DNA from: Onchocerca volvulus
Lineage: Eukaryota; Nematoda; Chromadorea; Rhabditida; Onchocercidae
Reading direction: 5' to 3'
Assembly: GCA_000499405.2 (NCBI GenBank)
Contig: HG738138.1
Span: 24,492,894-24,556,893, forward strand
DNA length: 64,000 bases
In this document: positions 36,730-50,300 of the stretch, one piece after another
How the letters are laid out: the number at the start of each line of letters is the position of its first letter
Numbering within the stretch: position 1 is the stretch's first letter
Translations under genes and position numbers: made by a program
The notes under the pieces: generated by a model
Databases searched by the model: none
Told to the model about the DNA's origin: nothing
The model's input: the letters and a program-made list of their open reading frames with translations, nothing else

Positions 36730-38335
36730 CTCCATATTGGAAGAACGTAACCTAATTTGGATTGAAATAAAAAAAATATTTGCTGGTCAAAGATGTTTAG
36801 TGATATCTTGCTATATTTGTAAGAAGATATATAAATAAGTGTTGAGATTTATAGAATTTAAATATTGCTGAATAAATGAATTATGGATTTCTTTATTAGA
36901 AAGATCAGTTATGATAGGCTACAAAACATAAAAACACGGAATTACACACTTTGAAAGAACAGTTTGCATCATTGAAACATATCAAATGTTGATTTGAAAT
37001 CTAAAATGTCCTAAGCCATGTCAGAAATGACTGGTCAATTAAACTGATTATCTTGTGTTATTAGAGTTTATTGCTTTTCGTTTCTCAGAAAAAAAAAAAA
37101 TATAAACCTGATGGTTTTTAAACAAAATTTATACATACACTTTCTGGATTCCTTTCCTTTCTATTACATCTTCTAATTTTATATAGATATATGCTTTTTA
37201 CTAATGTAATAAATTGTGAGGATCAACTTTGATAAATAAGAATCATGAAGAATGTAAACACATCACATTAGACACTATAGAAAGAACATAATTACAGATA
37301 GAGCACTGATACATATGAAGGCCATACACATGTTGGAAGAAAATTACAAAAATAGGCACTAATATGTCATGAGTTAATGGCATGTTTATTTATATGGCGA
37401 TACTAAAATATCGAAATTTTTTTCTTAAATTTAAACATCTTAAATTTCAATATATGAACTTTCGTCGAACAAAAACATATTCACATGCCCACCCACAAAC
37501 ATGTGTAGAGAAATGCGAAAATTTGTTAGAACTTTAAATACATACTTCTTCGAAGTTTGTTAAACTCAAACATTGATGGATAGGTAGTTAAAAATCAAAA
37601 TAAAATTAAACCCAGTAAAAAACTGAAATTTACATATGAGTCAAGATAAAAGTCGCATTCTAAGCATAAATTCTGTAAACGTCCTTTCTAACTGTCCAAA
37701 AAGATCCTGTCAGGACAAATGAAGAGGCGTCGAAAGATATCTTCAATATTAGTTAAAATTGTCAACACCTATAAATATTATGCTTTTTGATCTCAAAACT
37801 TAGAAATACTACCAATGTAACGGAATTTTTGCATTGCTCAATCAATATCACATAGCAAAACATAGTCAATACTTTTTGTTACACAATAAACAGTAAGGTC
37901 ATTTAAAATACTTCCAAAGCATAAAAATTTTAAACTAAAAGATTTACGAACAGTAAAAGGCACAACAAGGTGATTATTTAAAATGATATGAAGTGCATCA
38001 CAATTTCTTAGAATATGTAAATAGCATAAATAATAAAAATATTAAATAGAGTTTACAACAAAAAAAAATTCAAGTAATTTATAACTTAATCGACTTTTTT
38101 CAAATATTTCGATATTAAAAAAAAAAAAAAATTGAAGGACAAAAAGTATTAATTAAAAAAACAAATATAGTTTTCGAAGCGAAATCTCCTATCATTTTCG
38201 GAAGTTCGGTATTCTAAAAAGCAATAAACAAATTACAAAAATTGAAAAAAACAAAAAACAAAAACAAAATTCAGGGAATTATAAAATCGAAATCTTCCCA
38301 ATTTCGTTCGTGATCACTGCTTCATTCTTATTTAT
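36730..38335. other. Convergent intergenic region, mtIF2 and WD40 gene 3' ends
   Basis: 1.6 kb between two stop codons facing each other. An AATAAA at 36766-36771, 37 nt after the mtIF2 stop, is its likely poly(A) signal. On the minus strand AATAAA overlaps the last base of the WD40 gene stop (38331-38336). The rest is A+T-rich with no exon or repeat recognised. Confidence 0.55.
36766..36771 (+). terminator. Polyadenylation signal of mtIF2
   Basis: Canonical AATAAA lies 37 nt downstream of the mtIF2 stop codon and is followed by an A/T-rich stretch. The cleavage site itself was not located. Confidence 0.6.
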
Positions 38336-41300
38336 TCAATTTTGTTTCGCCATGTTTTGTTGTAGCAGAGCAAGCAGCTGCTGTCCATGCTGCTGGAAAA
38401 ATTCCGTTGGATCTACGCTACTGGTGACGTTATGGAAATTAGCATTACCATCACTGGTACCACAAAGTTGCTGACCTGGTGCACTGCAACATAAAAAGCT
38501 ACGAGAATTAACAACAATAGCATGAAATGTTGAAATTAATCCTGAAAAACAGTAATATCATATTATCAGCTCTGAACTATTAATGCCATTATTTCTTTTC
38601 ATAATTTTTCGTATTCTTATCTTTGAATATTTTATTCTTGTTAAATTATAGTTTATCTTTTAAAAGCAATGAAGAAGTTCTTTTTTAATTTTTTTTCGAT
38701 ATTTGCTAGATTTTCCTATTTCATGTTTTACTGTTTTTTGCACTAGAATAGAAAAAAAAAAAAAAAAAATAAGATAAATACCATTACCGTTGACCAGAGA
38801 GACTATTTGGACTTTCACTATGCCGCCCATCCGGATCATAACGATCATCATTGCATTCCATCCGTTTGAGGCTTATTCGCATCGCTTGATTCAACAAGCG
38901 TAGCATTGTTTCGCGATCATCTGCTGGTAATTCTTGCGAAGTTTTCACCTAAAAATTTTAAAAATATGATACAAAAAAAGAAAGAACTAATATAACTAAA
39001 TAACATTATGTTGAACTTTATTAAAAATTTCAAAAGAAGTGAAACACTGAATTCTTTTGGTAATTAAACGAGAATCAAAGAATGGAACTAAGTTATCTCA
39101 AACCGAAAAGATAATACAAAGCCATATTGTCCTTACTTGCAACATTTCTGAATGAATTCCACACTACCGCGAGATTCACGATTAAAATTTCAAATCTAGT
39201 AAACTTTGACAGCCTTCAAAAGAAACAGAACCAATCCTAATCTATCCAACAGTTTTAATTTCTAATACTGGTTAACTCATCTAAATCAAAATTTATTAAT
39301 CACAAAAACATATATACTTACCAGTTGACGTGCTTGTAAAACTTTATCCAAACCCGTATTAAACTGTTCTAAACACTCCGCGATATGTTTTGCCATTTCT
39401 AAAATAAGAATTATTTAAAACAAATGAGATATTAGATAATAAGCCAAAACAAAATGTAATCAATAATCATTAAATTTATTCAATTCTTATGAGAACTATT
39501 GGTTACGCTATGTAGAAGAACGGAAAATAATTCTTTTATCAAATAAATTTCAATAATTGGGCGATAACATCAACAAAATAAAATTCAGTATTATTAATAA
39601 TCTGAGAAAGACATTCTTTTTTTTTTTTCAACCATAATTAACAGTTACATAGAAATTTAAATGCTTTATCCTTGAAATTCATTCCCTTAATTGTCGAAAA
39701 CATGATCTCGAATAGGTAAACTAGGATTGGAACAAAAATGAATTACCATCCACCAATTGCTGTTGCATTTTTGAATATATCATAGATGAATAATACCACT
39801 GATGCTTAGTGGTAATATTTTTCGTACTACTGTTATTGTTAGTTGTAGAAGCGAAAAAAAAAGATGTATTCCTAGTATCACTGGAGTGATGTCGTCGATG
39901 ATAATTCTTCTGTTGTAATGGTTCGTTTAACAATGAATAACAACGACGACTTGTGCTACCATTATTGACAATATTTTTCCAAGACCAGTTCTTGGCAGTT
40001 TTTAAGATGGAATCAGTTTTTTTGTAATCAGACAAATAATGATAATGATAACGCTGTAGAGATTGCTCAATAAATTTTCCACAATTACTATTAGATTCAT
40101 TGCTTCTATCACTGTTTTTGATGATATTCACAACATTGTTGTCAACATTACCAACATGATTTTCACTATCATTTCTATTATCATTAATGTAGCTACGGTA
40201 TATTATTGAATCAGAAGCATCAGTACAAGCGACATCATTTTTGTTACGATTGCTATCATCATTAGCGGAATTTTTATGCTGCTGAATGATCTCTTTGTTA
40301 TTAACAATATCATCATTATTATTAATACAATTATTATTATCACTATTCTTATCAACATCATAGTCAATACTGTTCTTAACTCATAGTCAATACTGTTCTT
40401 AACAAATGATTTCGTAGCCATGTCAGCGGAATTCTTAACAGTGGATTCTGTAGTAGCGTCAGCAGCAACGACTACATTTCGATGTTTAGTGAGAAAATAA
40501 TCAGATACAGATTCATAGCCATGATGTTGTAGCAATTTCTCTTTTCGTTCTTTCTTACATAAATTATGCAAATCCCATGGTATATCGATTTTTGCAACAT
40601 TACGTACTGATTCAATTGTTGATCTTAACTGAGGTCGTGATTGCAAAGTCATATCAAAATCTGATACTGATAAATTAATCGGATCCATCAACTGTCTTTG
40701 CTGAAAAATATTTCTTCCCATATTACTATTAAAATCGAATTCTGCAGATTTTGATTCTACTGACAAATAATGCTCTTGCTTGCTCAGATCAGGTATTGAA
40801 CGAGAATAACGATGTTCCTGCCATTTACGTTGAGTTTCTGAAGCATACTTTCGTTGTCTTCTTTCAATTCTTGCTAGTTGCAACCAAAGAAAAATATTAG
40901 CCGTTGGTAAAGGAGTGCACATGTTGTTGCGATCGTTATCGTTATCGATTATTTCGGGTGGATTATCCGTAAACGTAACACTACGTCGTTTCATGTCGAT
41001 TTATGCTTCGATTTACGTATTTATATTTCAAATTCAATTGTTTTTATAATCTAAAATATAGCATTTAGCATTGATGAATAGCAACAGCCGTTGTAATAAC
41101 AGTAATAATGAAGGAAATAATGCAATGGTTGTCGGTTATTAGTGTATCGTAGATGATGAATGACCCATGGTAAATAAGACAACAAATTCATAAATTTTCC
41201 AAATGGATTTTCGCTGGTGAATGCCCTGACCGCAATTAAAGGTCATCAGAATTGCTAATACTACAACTGATATCAATAAAATATTTGACATCATATCACT

Positions 41301-44300
41301 AAATGATTACGACAGTATCAAATATATAGAGAAGTAGACAGTATACAAATCCATTTCATCTAACTTTCACTATATAATGGGTTTACACCTAACAATTAGA
41401 ATAGGATAAAACAAAACAAATTACGATTGAAGTATAGGGCAATTCTGCAAAATCATTACTGATAGATATCACATAAATATTTATGCAATAGTCATTACCA
41501 ATTTCGATTTTAATTTTTTCGAGCAATTTTTCCATTTTTCAGAAATAAAAAAAGCTTTAAAATCTCAAAATTAAAATAATCTGAAGATGTCATATTCCGT
41601 TCTGCTTATATTTCATGGCAGATGCATGACACGAAGTTACAATTCTAAAAGCTTAGAATTTAGAACATATAATAGAATGTTTATGAAGAATTTAAAGATC
41701 AAACTATAGTAATTTAAAATTTATTAAAGAATAAAATTTGTGTAAAATCTGTTAACTAAAACAAGATATTCAAAATAAAAAAAGCAACTATCCATAGATT
41801 CCCTGGATAATTATTGTATTGGATTTAATTATCTGATTAAATTTAGCATATAAATTGACTATAGCTTATCATTGTACTTGTTGATTGATGGTAAAGATAG
41901 AAAAGCAAGGGAGAAGATGGAACCAGAGATTTTGATGCGATGATTGTCTACCAACATTCCTTTCAAGCTTCTACTAACACTTCAATAATAATACTGTCAC
42001 AACTATTTTCTCCATCCTACTACTAATAATATCACCAATACTACTGTCAAGGCCACTCCTTCAAGTATCTTCATTTTCAATGACTGAGGAAAATTCCCAT
42101 ATATTATGGAATATATTCCTTTTGAAAACTTGTACTCATAAAAATTGGAAATCTATAGATGGTGGTACTTTAAAAATGAGATATGGAATAAAAGAATTAA
42201 AGCAATGATTTGCGTTCATAAATGTGATGAATTAACTTAAATAACCATAATCAAACTGAATGAAATTTTTTATTTTACAATGAGAACCTAATATCAGTGT
42301 AGAAAGATTTTTAAAAATTTCTCACATACCAGTTTTTATAAGAAATTAAAGCTTCCCAGAATTTCTTATGTTTTACAAATATGGGCATATATTAAGCAGA
42401 TCTTATTTTAGATGTTTCAAAACTCTTTCAATTCTAATCATATCTTAATAAAGTCTAGCTGATTTAGAGTTCAAATGATGTGATCTGGATACTCGCTGAA
42501 TGTCAATATAAAGATCTAAAACAATATTTTCACAATATAAAAGATTTTCCAGATTAAGCTATAATGTAAACTAAAAAATCAGGCATAATATTCATTAGAA
42601 ATACAAAAAAAAGTCACTGATCAGATAATTCTTGCCAATGATTTTTTATAGTATTTGATAAAGACCAATATTTAAGGAGACAGTCCAATAAATTTTTTCA
42701 AAGTAATAGTTATATTTTTGAAAATTAAATTCAATTCTAGGAATCTTTTTTTACAATTTAACGAAAATCGTAAAGATAACTAAAGTAATAATGCATAGAT
42801 TTGAATATATGCTTATTCTCAAAATTCTAAATTTGAGACATTAAGATAAATAAAAAACTAGATTTTTTGAATATAACTGCAAACACTTACGCTTTGATTG
42901 GTGAGTTCTAGCAGCAAAGTCCTGAAATGCTACCACCTCATTCGATGGTGTTGATTGCTGTGAATATTCTTCGTTACCAATATCAGGTGCAACTATGTCA
43001 CCACTATAGTATTCGAAATATTAGCCAAAAAATCGAAAATTGAAATATATATTTAAATGACAGAAACTGAAAATGAAGGTTCCTTTTTTGTTCAATAAAA
43101 TGCAGTATTTTTGGGAATCAACATATGAGTAGGAAGGAATATAACAAATTCAAGTAAACTTTAAAATTACTGAATATATGAAAATCAAACCTTGCAAATT
43201 TTTGAGCTAAATAATTTGGAACTCGACGTTGAGTATTCGAAGAATTTTGCCGTTGTTGTGGTTCAAAAATACGGCGCGTTTGAAGAACACTTTGCCTCGG
43301 CATACTTTCAACACATGATATACTTCTGGAAAAGATGATAACTTACTTTTATTCAGATATTTTAAAAAAATTTGAAATGAAAATTATAAATAAATTAACC
43401 GAAAATTTCAAACCTATTTGTGCCATTAATGGCGGTAAAGTATCGCCGCTGAGCAAACTGTTGCCCGAGAGTCCCACCTGCTTGTAGCAACGGCGACCCG
43501 TTAACTTCTGAACTATTACTATCACTCTCACCACTCGTCGTATCACGAGATACCCGACTTCGTGGCTGATACTTTTCAACCTGACATAAAAAATGTTATA
43601 GTTTTGTTCCTAAATCATTGCCACTATGTTTTTCTTTTTTTTTTGATCGGTTTATCTCTGTTCATATATGAATAAAGATGTTTAGAAAGATATAAAATGA
43701 AAGGAAAAAAGCTGACTCGTTTCTGCACTGCTCCTTTGCCCTTTTGATTGCGTGTTGAAAGACCTAACGGAAACAAATGTTCCGGTTCATTTTCTGTATC
43801 AAGCATAACTTCACTTGTTTCACTAACTTCCAACTTCGAAAGATCCGTGTTGCTAAAAAAAAAAAAGACTATTTGTCAATAGAATAAAACCACAGACATT
43901 AGCTGGTTTAGAGCAACACTTCATGTCGATTTTTAAAAACAACTACTTTTCCCTGTCAATGCTAAAAACAACTTTTCTGGTTCATTAATTAAAACGACTT
44001 TATTGTTTGAAATATTTCTAAAAAATTAAAAGATTCAAGTCTTTGAAACTTCTCAGCGAATTCATAAAGTAAATATTGAGTGAAATAAGAAAATAATTTA
44101 AATGACCAGAGAAAGAAATGGTATTCTACAAACCTTGCTTTCTTCAGATTTTCGATGGTTTTTGCCAAATTTCGTTCAGTCTTTGTACCTAATGACATTT
44201 CTGCTTGATTCTGAAGACTGCTACCAACAAATGTATCGTTTCTTTCCGAGGTATTATATAAATTGCCTACTGATCGAGTAATCAAACGATTTCGAATGCT

Positions 44301-47300
44301 CAATCCGGATGCACCACTAAAAATTATTGAATCCATTTGTGTAAATATGAAAAAACTATGAATGTAAAAAAAAAAAAGAAAAAAAGAAAAAAAAAACAGA
44401 TATCAGTCTACGCTTAAACATCCAACAAATTAAAACAAGTTTAAATTTTAAGCCAACAATGTTTCATACCATGTGTTTCACATGATCAAATTATATGTCT
44501 TAGTGATTACTTATCAAGTATTCGTTTTTACCAAATTATCTTCTATTATTACTATTCGCTTTAAGTGAATATTTCGCTGAAAGTAAGGGAAAAATAGCAA
44601 AACAATATCACTCTTGGGGATAAAATAAGAGAAAGTAGCTTGCCCATTTCTGTGTATAAATATGAATAACTATTAATAAGCAATACTTGCACTATTTTCA
44701 AAAAGTGCATTGAAAAACTTTTTTTTTTTTTCATCAAAAAAGCACAGAACAGTTATAACTGAATGGAAATGCCAAACTTTTCCAAAATAACGTTTCCACT
44801 TTACAACAGAGTATTTTTTTTTCCATAGATTATCATGGTCTAAAATTACAGAAGCTAGTATAACATTTGATTTTATGGTAAGTAACTTGAAAATATTTAC
44901 ACAGGAGTAGAATCAGCATTCAATCGTGATAAATATGATCTACCAGTATCATTATTAGTACCAAGTAGTGAACCAAATCCAGATCGATTTCCATTCAGCG
45001 GTGCAGCAGTTGTTAGTCGAAGATTACCAAATGATTTTGAACGCGACATAATGTTTGGATAAACTGCTGCGAAACCATCATCATTCAGAGGCCCAGCCAA
45101 ATTTTCCTGAGATTTACGCAATCTGAAAAATAACTAGTATTGCATCAAATAATTCAAGTTTTTCATCAGTTAATAAAAATTTGAATAGGACGATAAATCC
45201 AAAATCTTCAATGCTGTTTGAAAATCCATGTCAATAATATGAATTAATTTGAAACTCATGTACGAAGGCAGAAGAGAGTGTAATCTTCAGATCTTCACTG
45301 TGCTTGATATTCGGATAAAATTAGAATTATGAATGATCTTAGCATTATTTGGCCGATTTGCATAACGTAGATTACAAACTTCATGCAAATTAAAAAGACG
45401 GCAGGAAAATTTGGACAAATAAAAGAATCGCATGTCGAAATAACAATTACATGAAAGATAAATAACATTGCAAAAAGCCAAATCATATAAAACTATATAA
45501 ATAGCTATAAGATATTCAAATGACATATTTCCAACACAACCGATCTTTTTCAATCATATAAATTTTTATTCCGGAATTAAAAATTCTGAAAAATAGACAT
45601 AATGCTAAACAAATATTACCACTAGTGAATAGAATTCTGTTAGACATCTTCTATTAAAAGGTGATGCAGAATGCAAAAAAGTGAAAAAAAAAAAAAAAGA
45701 TCAAATTGTCACAGAGAATGGCATATTTTAGTTCAATAAATATCAAAATGGCAATTATCAAATGAGAAAGCAATACCGATTGAGACCTAAAGCAATACAG
45801 GAATTATAAATGCCTACGCATGTTAAATTCATTTCAAAAATTTTTGTAGATTTCCTTATGATACCGAATTGTTTAAGCCTAACACTAGTAAAAATAATGA
45901 GTTTTTATATTAGGGATTATATTAGACGATGGAATAGTTTTGTTTTCTTTAAACAAGTTTCTAAGCAAATAAAAAGCAAGAATTTTTGCAGTTTGCTGAA
46001 TTTTAAAAACAGAAAATTGTAAATGAAATAAATGAGGAGACGGACAAACCCCATATTTCGAGTAACTCAATTTCTAGATGTCTTCAGTCATCTGTCCTTA
46101 AAATCATAAGTCATGAATACTTCTACATATAAAAATACCTGTCACGTAATTCCGCCAATCGATTCAGTGTCTGTGATGATTGCTGTTTGTTAACAGTAAC
46201 CGCTCGAAGATTCATCCGTGAAGATGTTGGTGTCAAGCGAGTAGAGGTCGACGTCAAAACTGAGTATGTTGACATATCAGAATCCTAGAAAATTGCAAAC
46301 GTATGTCATGCTTGAGAAAAGTTTCTACAAATTAAAATTTGATTTGCAGCACATAAAAAATAAATCGAAAATAATTGAACTCTTATATTTTGATTAGAAC
46401 AAGTTTTTTACTTGTCGTTGTCGCTTTCCGCTTCCCAGGATATTCAGAGCAAGCTGTGAAGGGCTTTGACTTCGACTGCGTAAATGAAGGTCAGATGAGG
46501 CGTAGTCATCTTCTGGAAGAAATTGAATAAGCAGTCGATTTTTACCTCTAATTTAGAATAAAAGCATATCTCAATGCCGAAATTAGGAAAAATTTTAAAT
46601 TTTAATACTATTCACCCTTTCCACATATTTTCAATAATACTTTATATATATTTAAATAGATGATGGATGAAAAAATAAAAAAATACAGAGTTCCCAAAAT
46701 TAATTAATTTAGAAGTTTGCAAGTTATTTAGACGACAGAAATAAGCAATTCTGTTTATAGAAGCTTTTGAAAATAAACAAAAGCTGTCTGTTTATATCAA
46801 AAACCAAGCAATGAAGTGAAATAAAAACAGAGCTGCCTTCGATTTTTCTGACCTTTTTTGCTTACTTTCCAACTAAAACTAAATAATAATATCAGAAAAT
46901 ACTACCAATTTATGTAGTCATGAAATAATTATCGATGCATTAAAAAAAGAATTTCAGTCTCAGATTTTTAAATTCATCTTAGGAAGCATATTTTACATTG
47001 AATGATTTGAGGAAGAAAAAAACAGATTCAAAATCCCGGAGTGTTGAAAAAAAATGCAAACTTTATAAAATAAGTTCATTTTCATCTTAATGTGAAAAAG
47101 TTACAAACATTGCAATTGAAATACCAAAAATATTATGATGAAAAAAGAATTTCTAGAATTATTTGGATTATTTCAACTTAGCGCTACACTTGGAAAGTAT
47201 ATTGTTCCATCTCTAAAATAAAAAAAAAAAATCATTCTAAATTCCAAACTTAAATAAATCTAAGCCATCATTCACAATATCCAATTCTTCACATCCAGAA

Positions 47301-50300
47301 ATATTTGAACCTAGAAGCTGAATAACAAATCACCAACTACCAAAAAAGCATGCGAGCAAAATTTTAACAGTGAATAGCTCTAGCCTGGCAATTTAGCTTG
47401 CTATAATAAATCAAAACCTCCTGCAAATGACATTCGTCGATTTTTGATGACATCATTGATCATTTGACAACGAGCCAGTGGACTTAAAGCTCGACCTATG
47501 ATTGCAGTATTTAAGCTATTCTTTTCTTGTTGTTGCTGCTGATATAAACGCGATAAAGTGATGTGCAAATCGGATTCTGAAAGCAAAAAAAAAGCAAAGT
47601 GCAATAAGCAATAAAATAATATATGCATAAAGAAACGAAGGCATCAATTCACAAAGAAAGATTGCACACATGCTGCTTAAATTAATCGGGATATCTTTGT
47701 TTGATTTGTCCATCCATCCAGATAAAAATGATAAGAGATTTTTCGTAAAAGCTAGCATGAAGCTTACATACCTAAAACCAGCGCGGACATCATTGGAAAT
47801 GATAGTAAATCAAAAGCTTGTGCATGCAAATCAACAAAAGCTGTTTTTGGGAAAAAAATAAAACATATAACTACTATAAAAAGTGCTGCTGCTGAAGTGC
47901 TATGTGTATATATACATATATATTTAAAATTAAAGATAAAAAACGCAAATCCTTATAAAATACAATGCTTAACGATGGACAATAAATTAACTATCTAAAA
48001 TAAATTTTAAGAATTAGAAAAGCTAGATGTAAAGTACAATCTTTTGATACTAAGAAAAGTTAGGATTTTGGTGAAAATAAGGATTAATAAAATTGTGTAA
48101 TTCATACATTTCCTTAAGCAATGGATACAATCTAATCCATTCATCTTTTAGGCAATATAAAAGAAATGAGGACATTTTAAAGACCATAAAATGGAAGATT
48201 AAGTAAATTTAAGATTAAAAAAAAGGAAAAATTGAAAAAAGATTAAAAAAATATAAACTGGAAGATTAAGGAAGAATAAGAAAATAGGAAAATTAAATCA
48301 ATTTGAACTAACTTCGTCGTGTTATAGGGATTGTTCGTCCTGATACCGTAGTGTAATGCATGTTGCTTGTCGATCGCCTATTACCGATTAAAGGCGGTGT
48401 CCAAACTGTCTGTGACTATAAACACATGATATTTCTCATGTTATAAGAAATTTTCAAACATTTTTTAAAACATCACCTCATAAGTAGCCTAAAGTTTCAT
48501 GCTAAACTATATGTAAATACTACATTGCTGATTAATCAATGGAATCTTAAAATAACGGAAGAGAATTCTGATTGTAAATAATGATTAAAACAACAAACCT
48601 CATTAACCTTGATCCCTTTCAGGCGTTTTGTTAAACTACAACGTTTCATAGTGGCCCGACTGAATGCCGAATTAGGTGATTGAGGGAACATGGATGGTGA
48701 ATCTTTAACTAGTGGTTCAGAAGATTCTCCAGGACTCCGTACTGTATTATTGAGTGAAAAAGAAGGAACATATTGCTGCAACTCAGCGATTCCAGGTGCT
48801 GAGATAGAATTCGGCATTTCTAAAGAATAAAATCAATATTATGTAAGGACTTTCTTGGTCAAAATTCATTACAAATATATTCGGACACCACTTCATTCAA
48901 AAACCTTGGAGATCGAAAATAACAATTTTAGTCTTTCTTTTCCGATCTGAAGTATCAAACAAAAATTTTGCCTATTTTACAACCAACTAAAACATTCTTT
49001 ACAAAAGAATAAATGTTGCGAAAGAAAATCCATGAAAATTTGTTAATAATAACACACTTCTGTGAATTATTCGCTCCGGTGAACGTGATGAATACTGTAT
49101 CTGATTACCATTCATAGTCATAAAACCACTCAATATATTTTCCTTAGATGATGAAGGCTGTGTGGATGACGGGAGGACGTATGTTTCAGTAGATGGTACA
49201 TCGAATGAATTTGATAGCGATAATGATGCACAAGCTGATTTATCTAAATAACCAAATAAATTAATTTATTCAGTAAAAAAAGTTGTAAGAATGTCATGCA
49301 TGGTTGCAATTTTTAAATAGATGAAATATGTTCACACTCTAGTAAATCATGCGGTCATTTTAACATCCAAATGCTAAACTATGTCAACAATTTTAAATCA
49401 AGTATGCATATAAAGCAAATACCTTCAATGGGGCTAACTGCCACATCATCCCATTTTTTCCGTGGTTTTCGTGCTAAAACATCACTTCCCGTTACAATTG
49501 CAGATGATCCATGATTATCAGTACATTCTTCCTTAACAATATCAACGCCAGTTACGGCACCATTAGGAAATAGCACTGCAGGAGTTGTGCCTGGCAAATG
49601 CGTAAATCGTAAATTTAAAGGTGTATTGTTTATACTGCATGCATCCCCTCCTCCTCCTCCTCCTCCAAGGGTTGCGTTACCGCCTAATCGTTGTTGGCCA
49701 AAGTTCATTGCCCCTGAAGATCTATCTGCACTTGTTGTTATTGATGATGGTGTTCGCTCATCATCGGAGAAATCTGAAAGAATGAATGAGCTGAGTGACA
49801 TAAAAGATGGATTAGAAAATTGTTCAAATATGAACAAATGATCCAAATAAGTAAGAGAATATGTAAAGGATGTCAAATTTCACTATAAATTAGACAAAAA
49901 AAAAAGGGTGATGGGTTGAAAAGGAATATAACAGAGGAAAGATTAACCAAAGGAGAACGAAAAAAAAAAAAGAATCATAGATAAAAATCGTGACCAATAC
50001 TGTTATTTCAGCTATATCTATTTTTAATTTCATGAAATAGATGCTTTTAAGAAAAATTTTCTCATTTATTTAGCAATTAACCAAAATCATTTATCTACTA
50101 ATTAAAGAAAATTGGAGATAACTGACTGGTAAACGATAACAGATTATGTAATGATGCCTAACATTCTTTTCAATCTGAATATTAAAAATTTTGTTCCTTT
50201 TCAGTTTATTAAATATTAGTAATGGATTGAACTTACGGGACAATAAATTCCATAAACAAATAATAATTTTACTTATAAGATCTCAAGTTACTCCAACAAT

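Noticed and set aside
40203..40370. Apparent transmembrane tail (Ile/Leu/Met-rich) of the 40994 ORF
   Set aside because: It appears only after the 23-bp duplication shifts the frame; the one-copy frame is hydrophilic and reaches a phase-matched donor.
48599..48819. Possible JNK docking motif (KRCSLTKRLKGIKV) in the WD40 protein tail
   Set aside because: The basic-hydrophobic pattern is loose and could not be aligned to the vertebrate docking site by eye.
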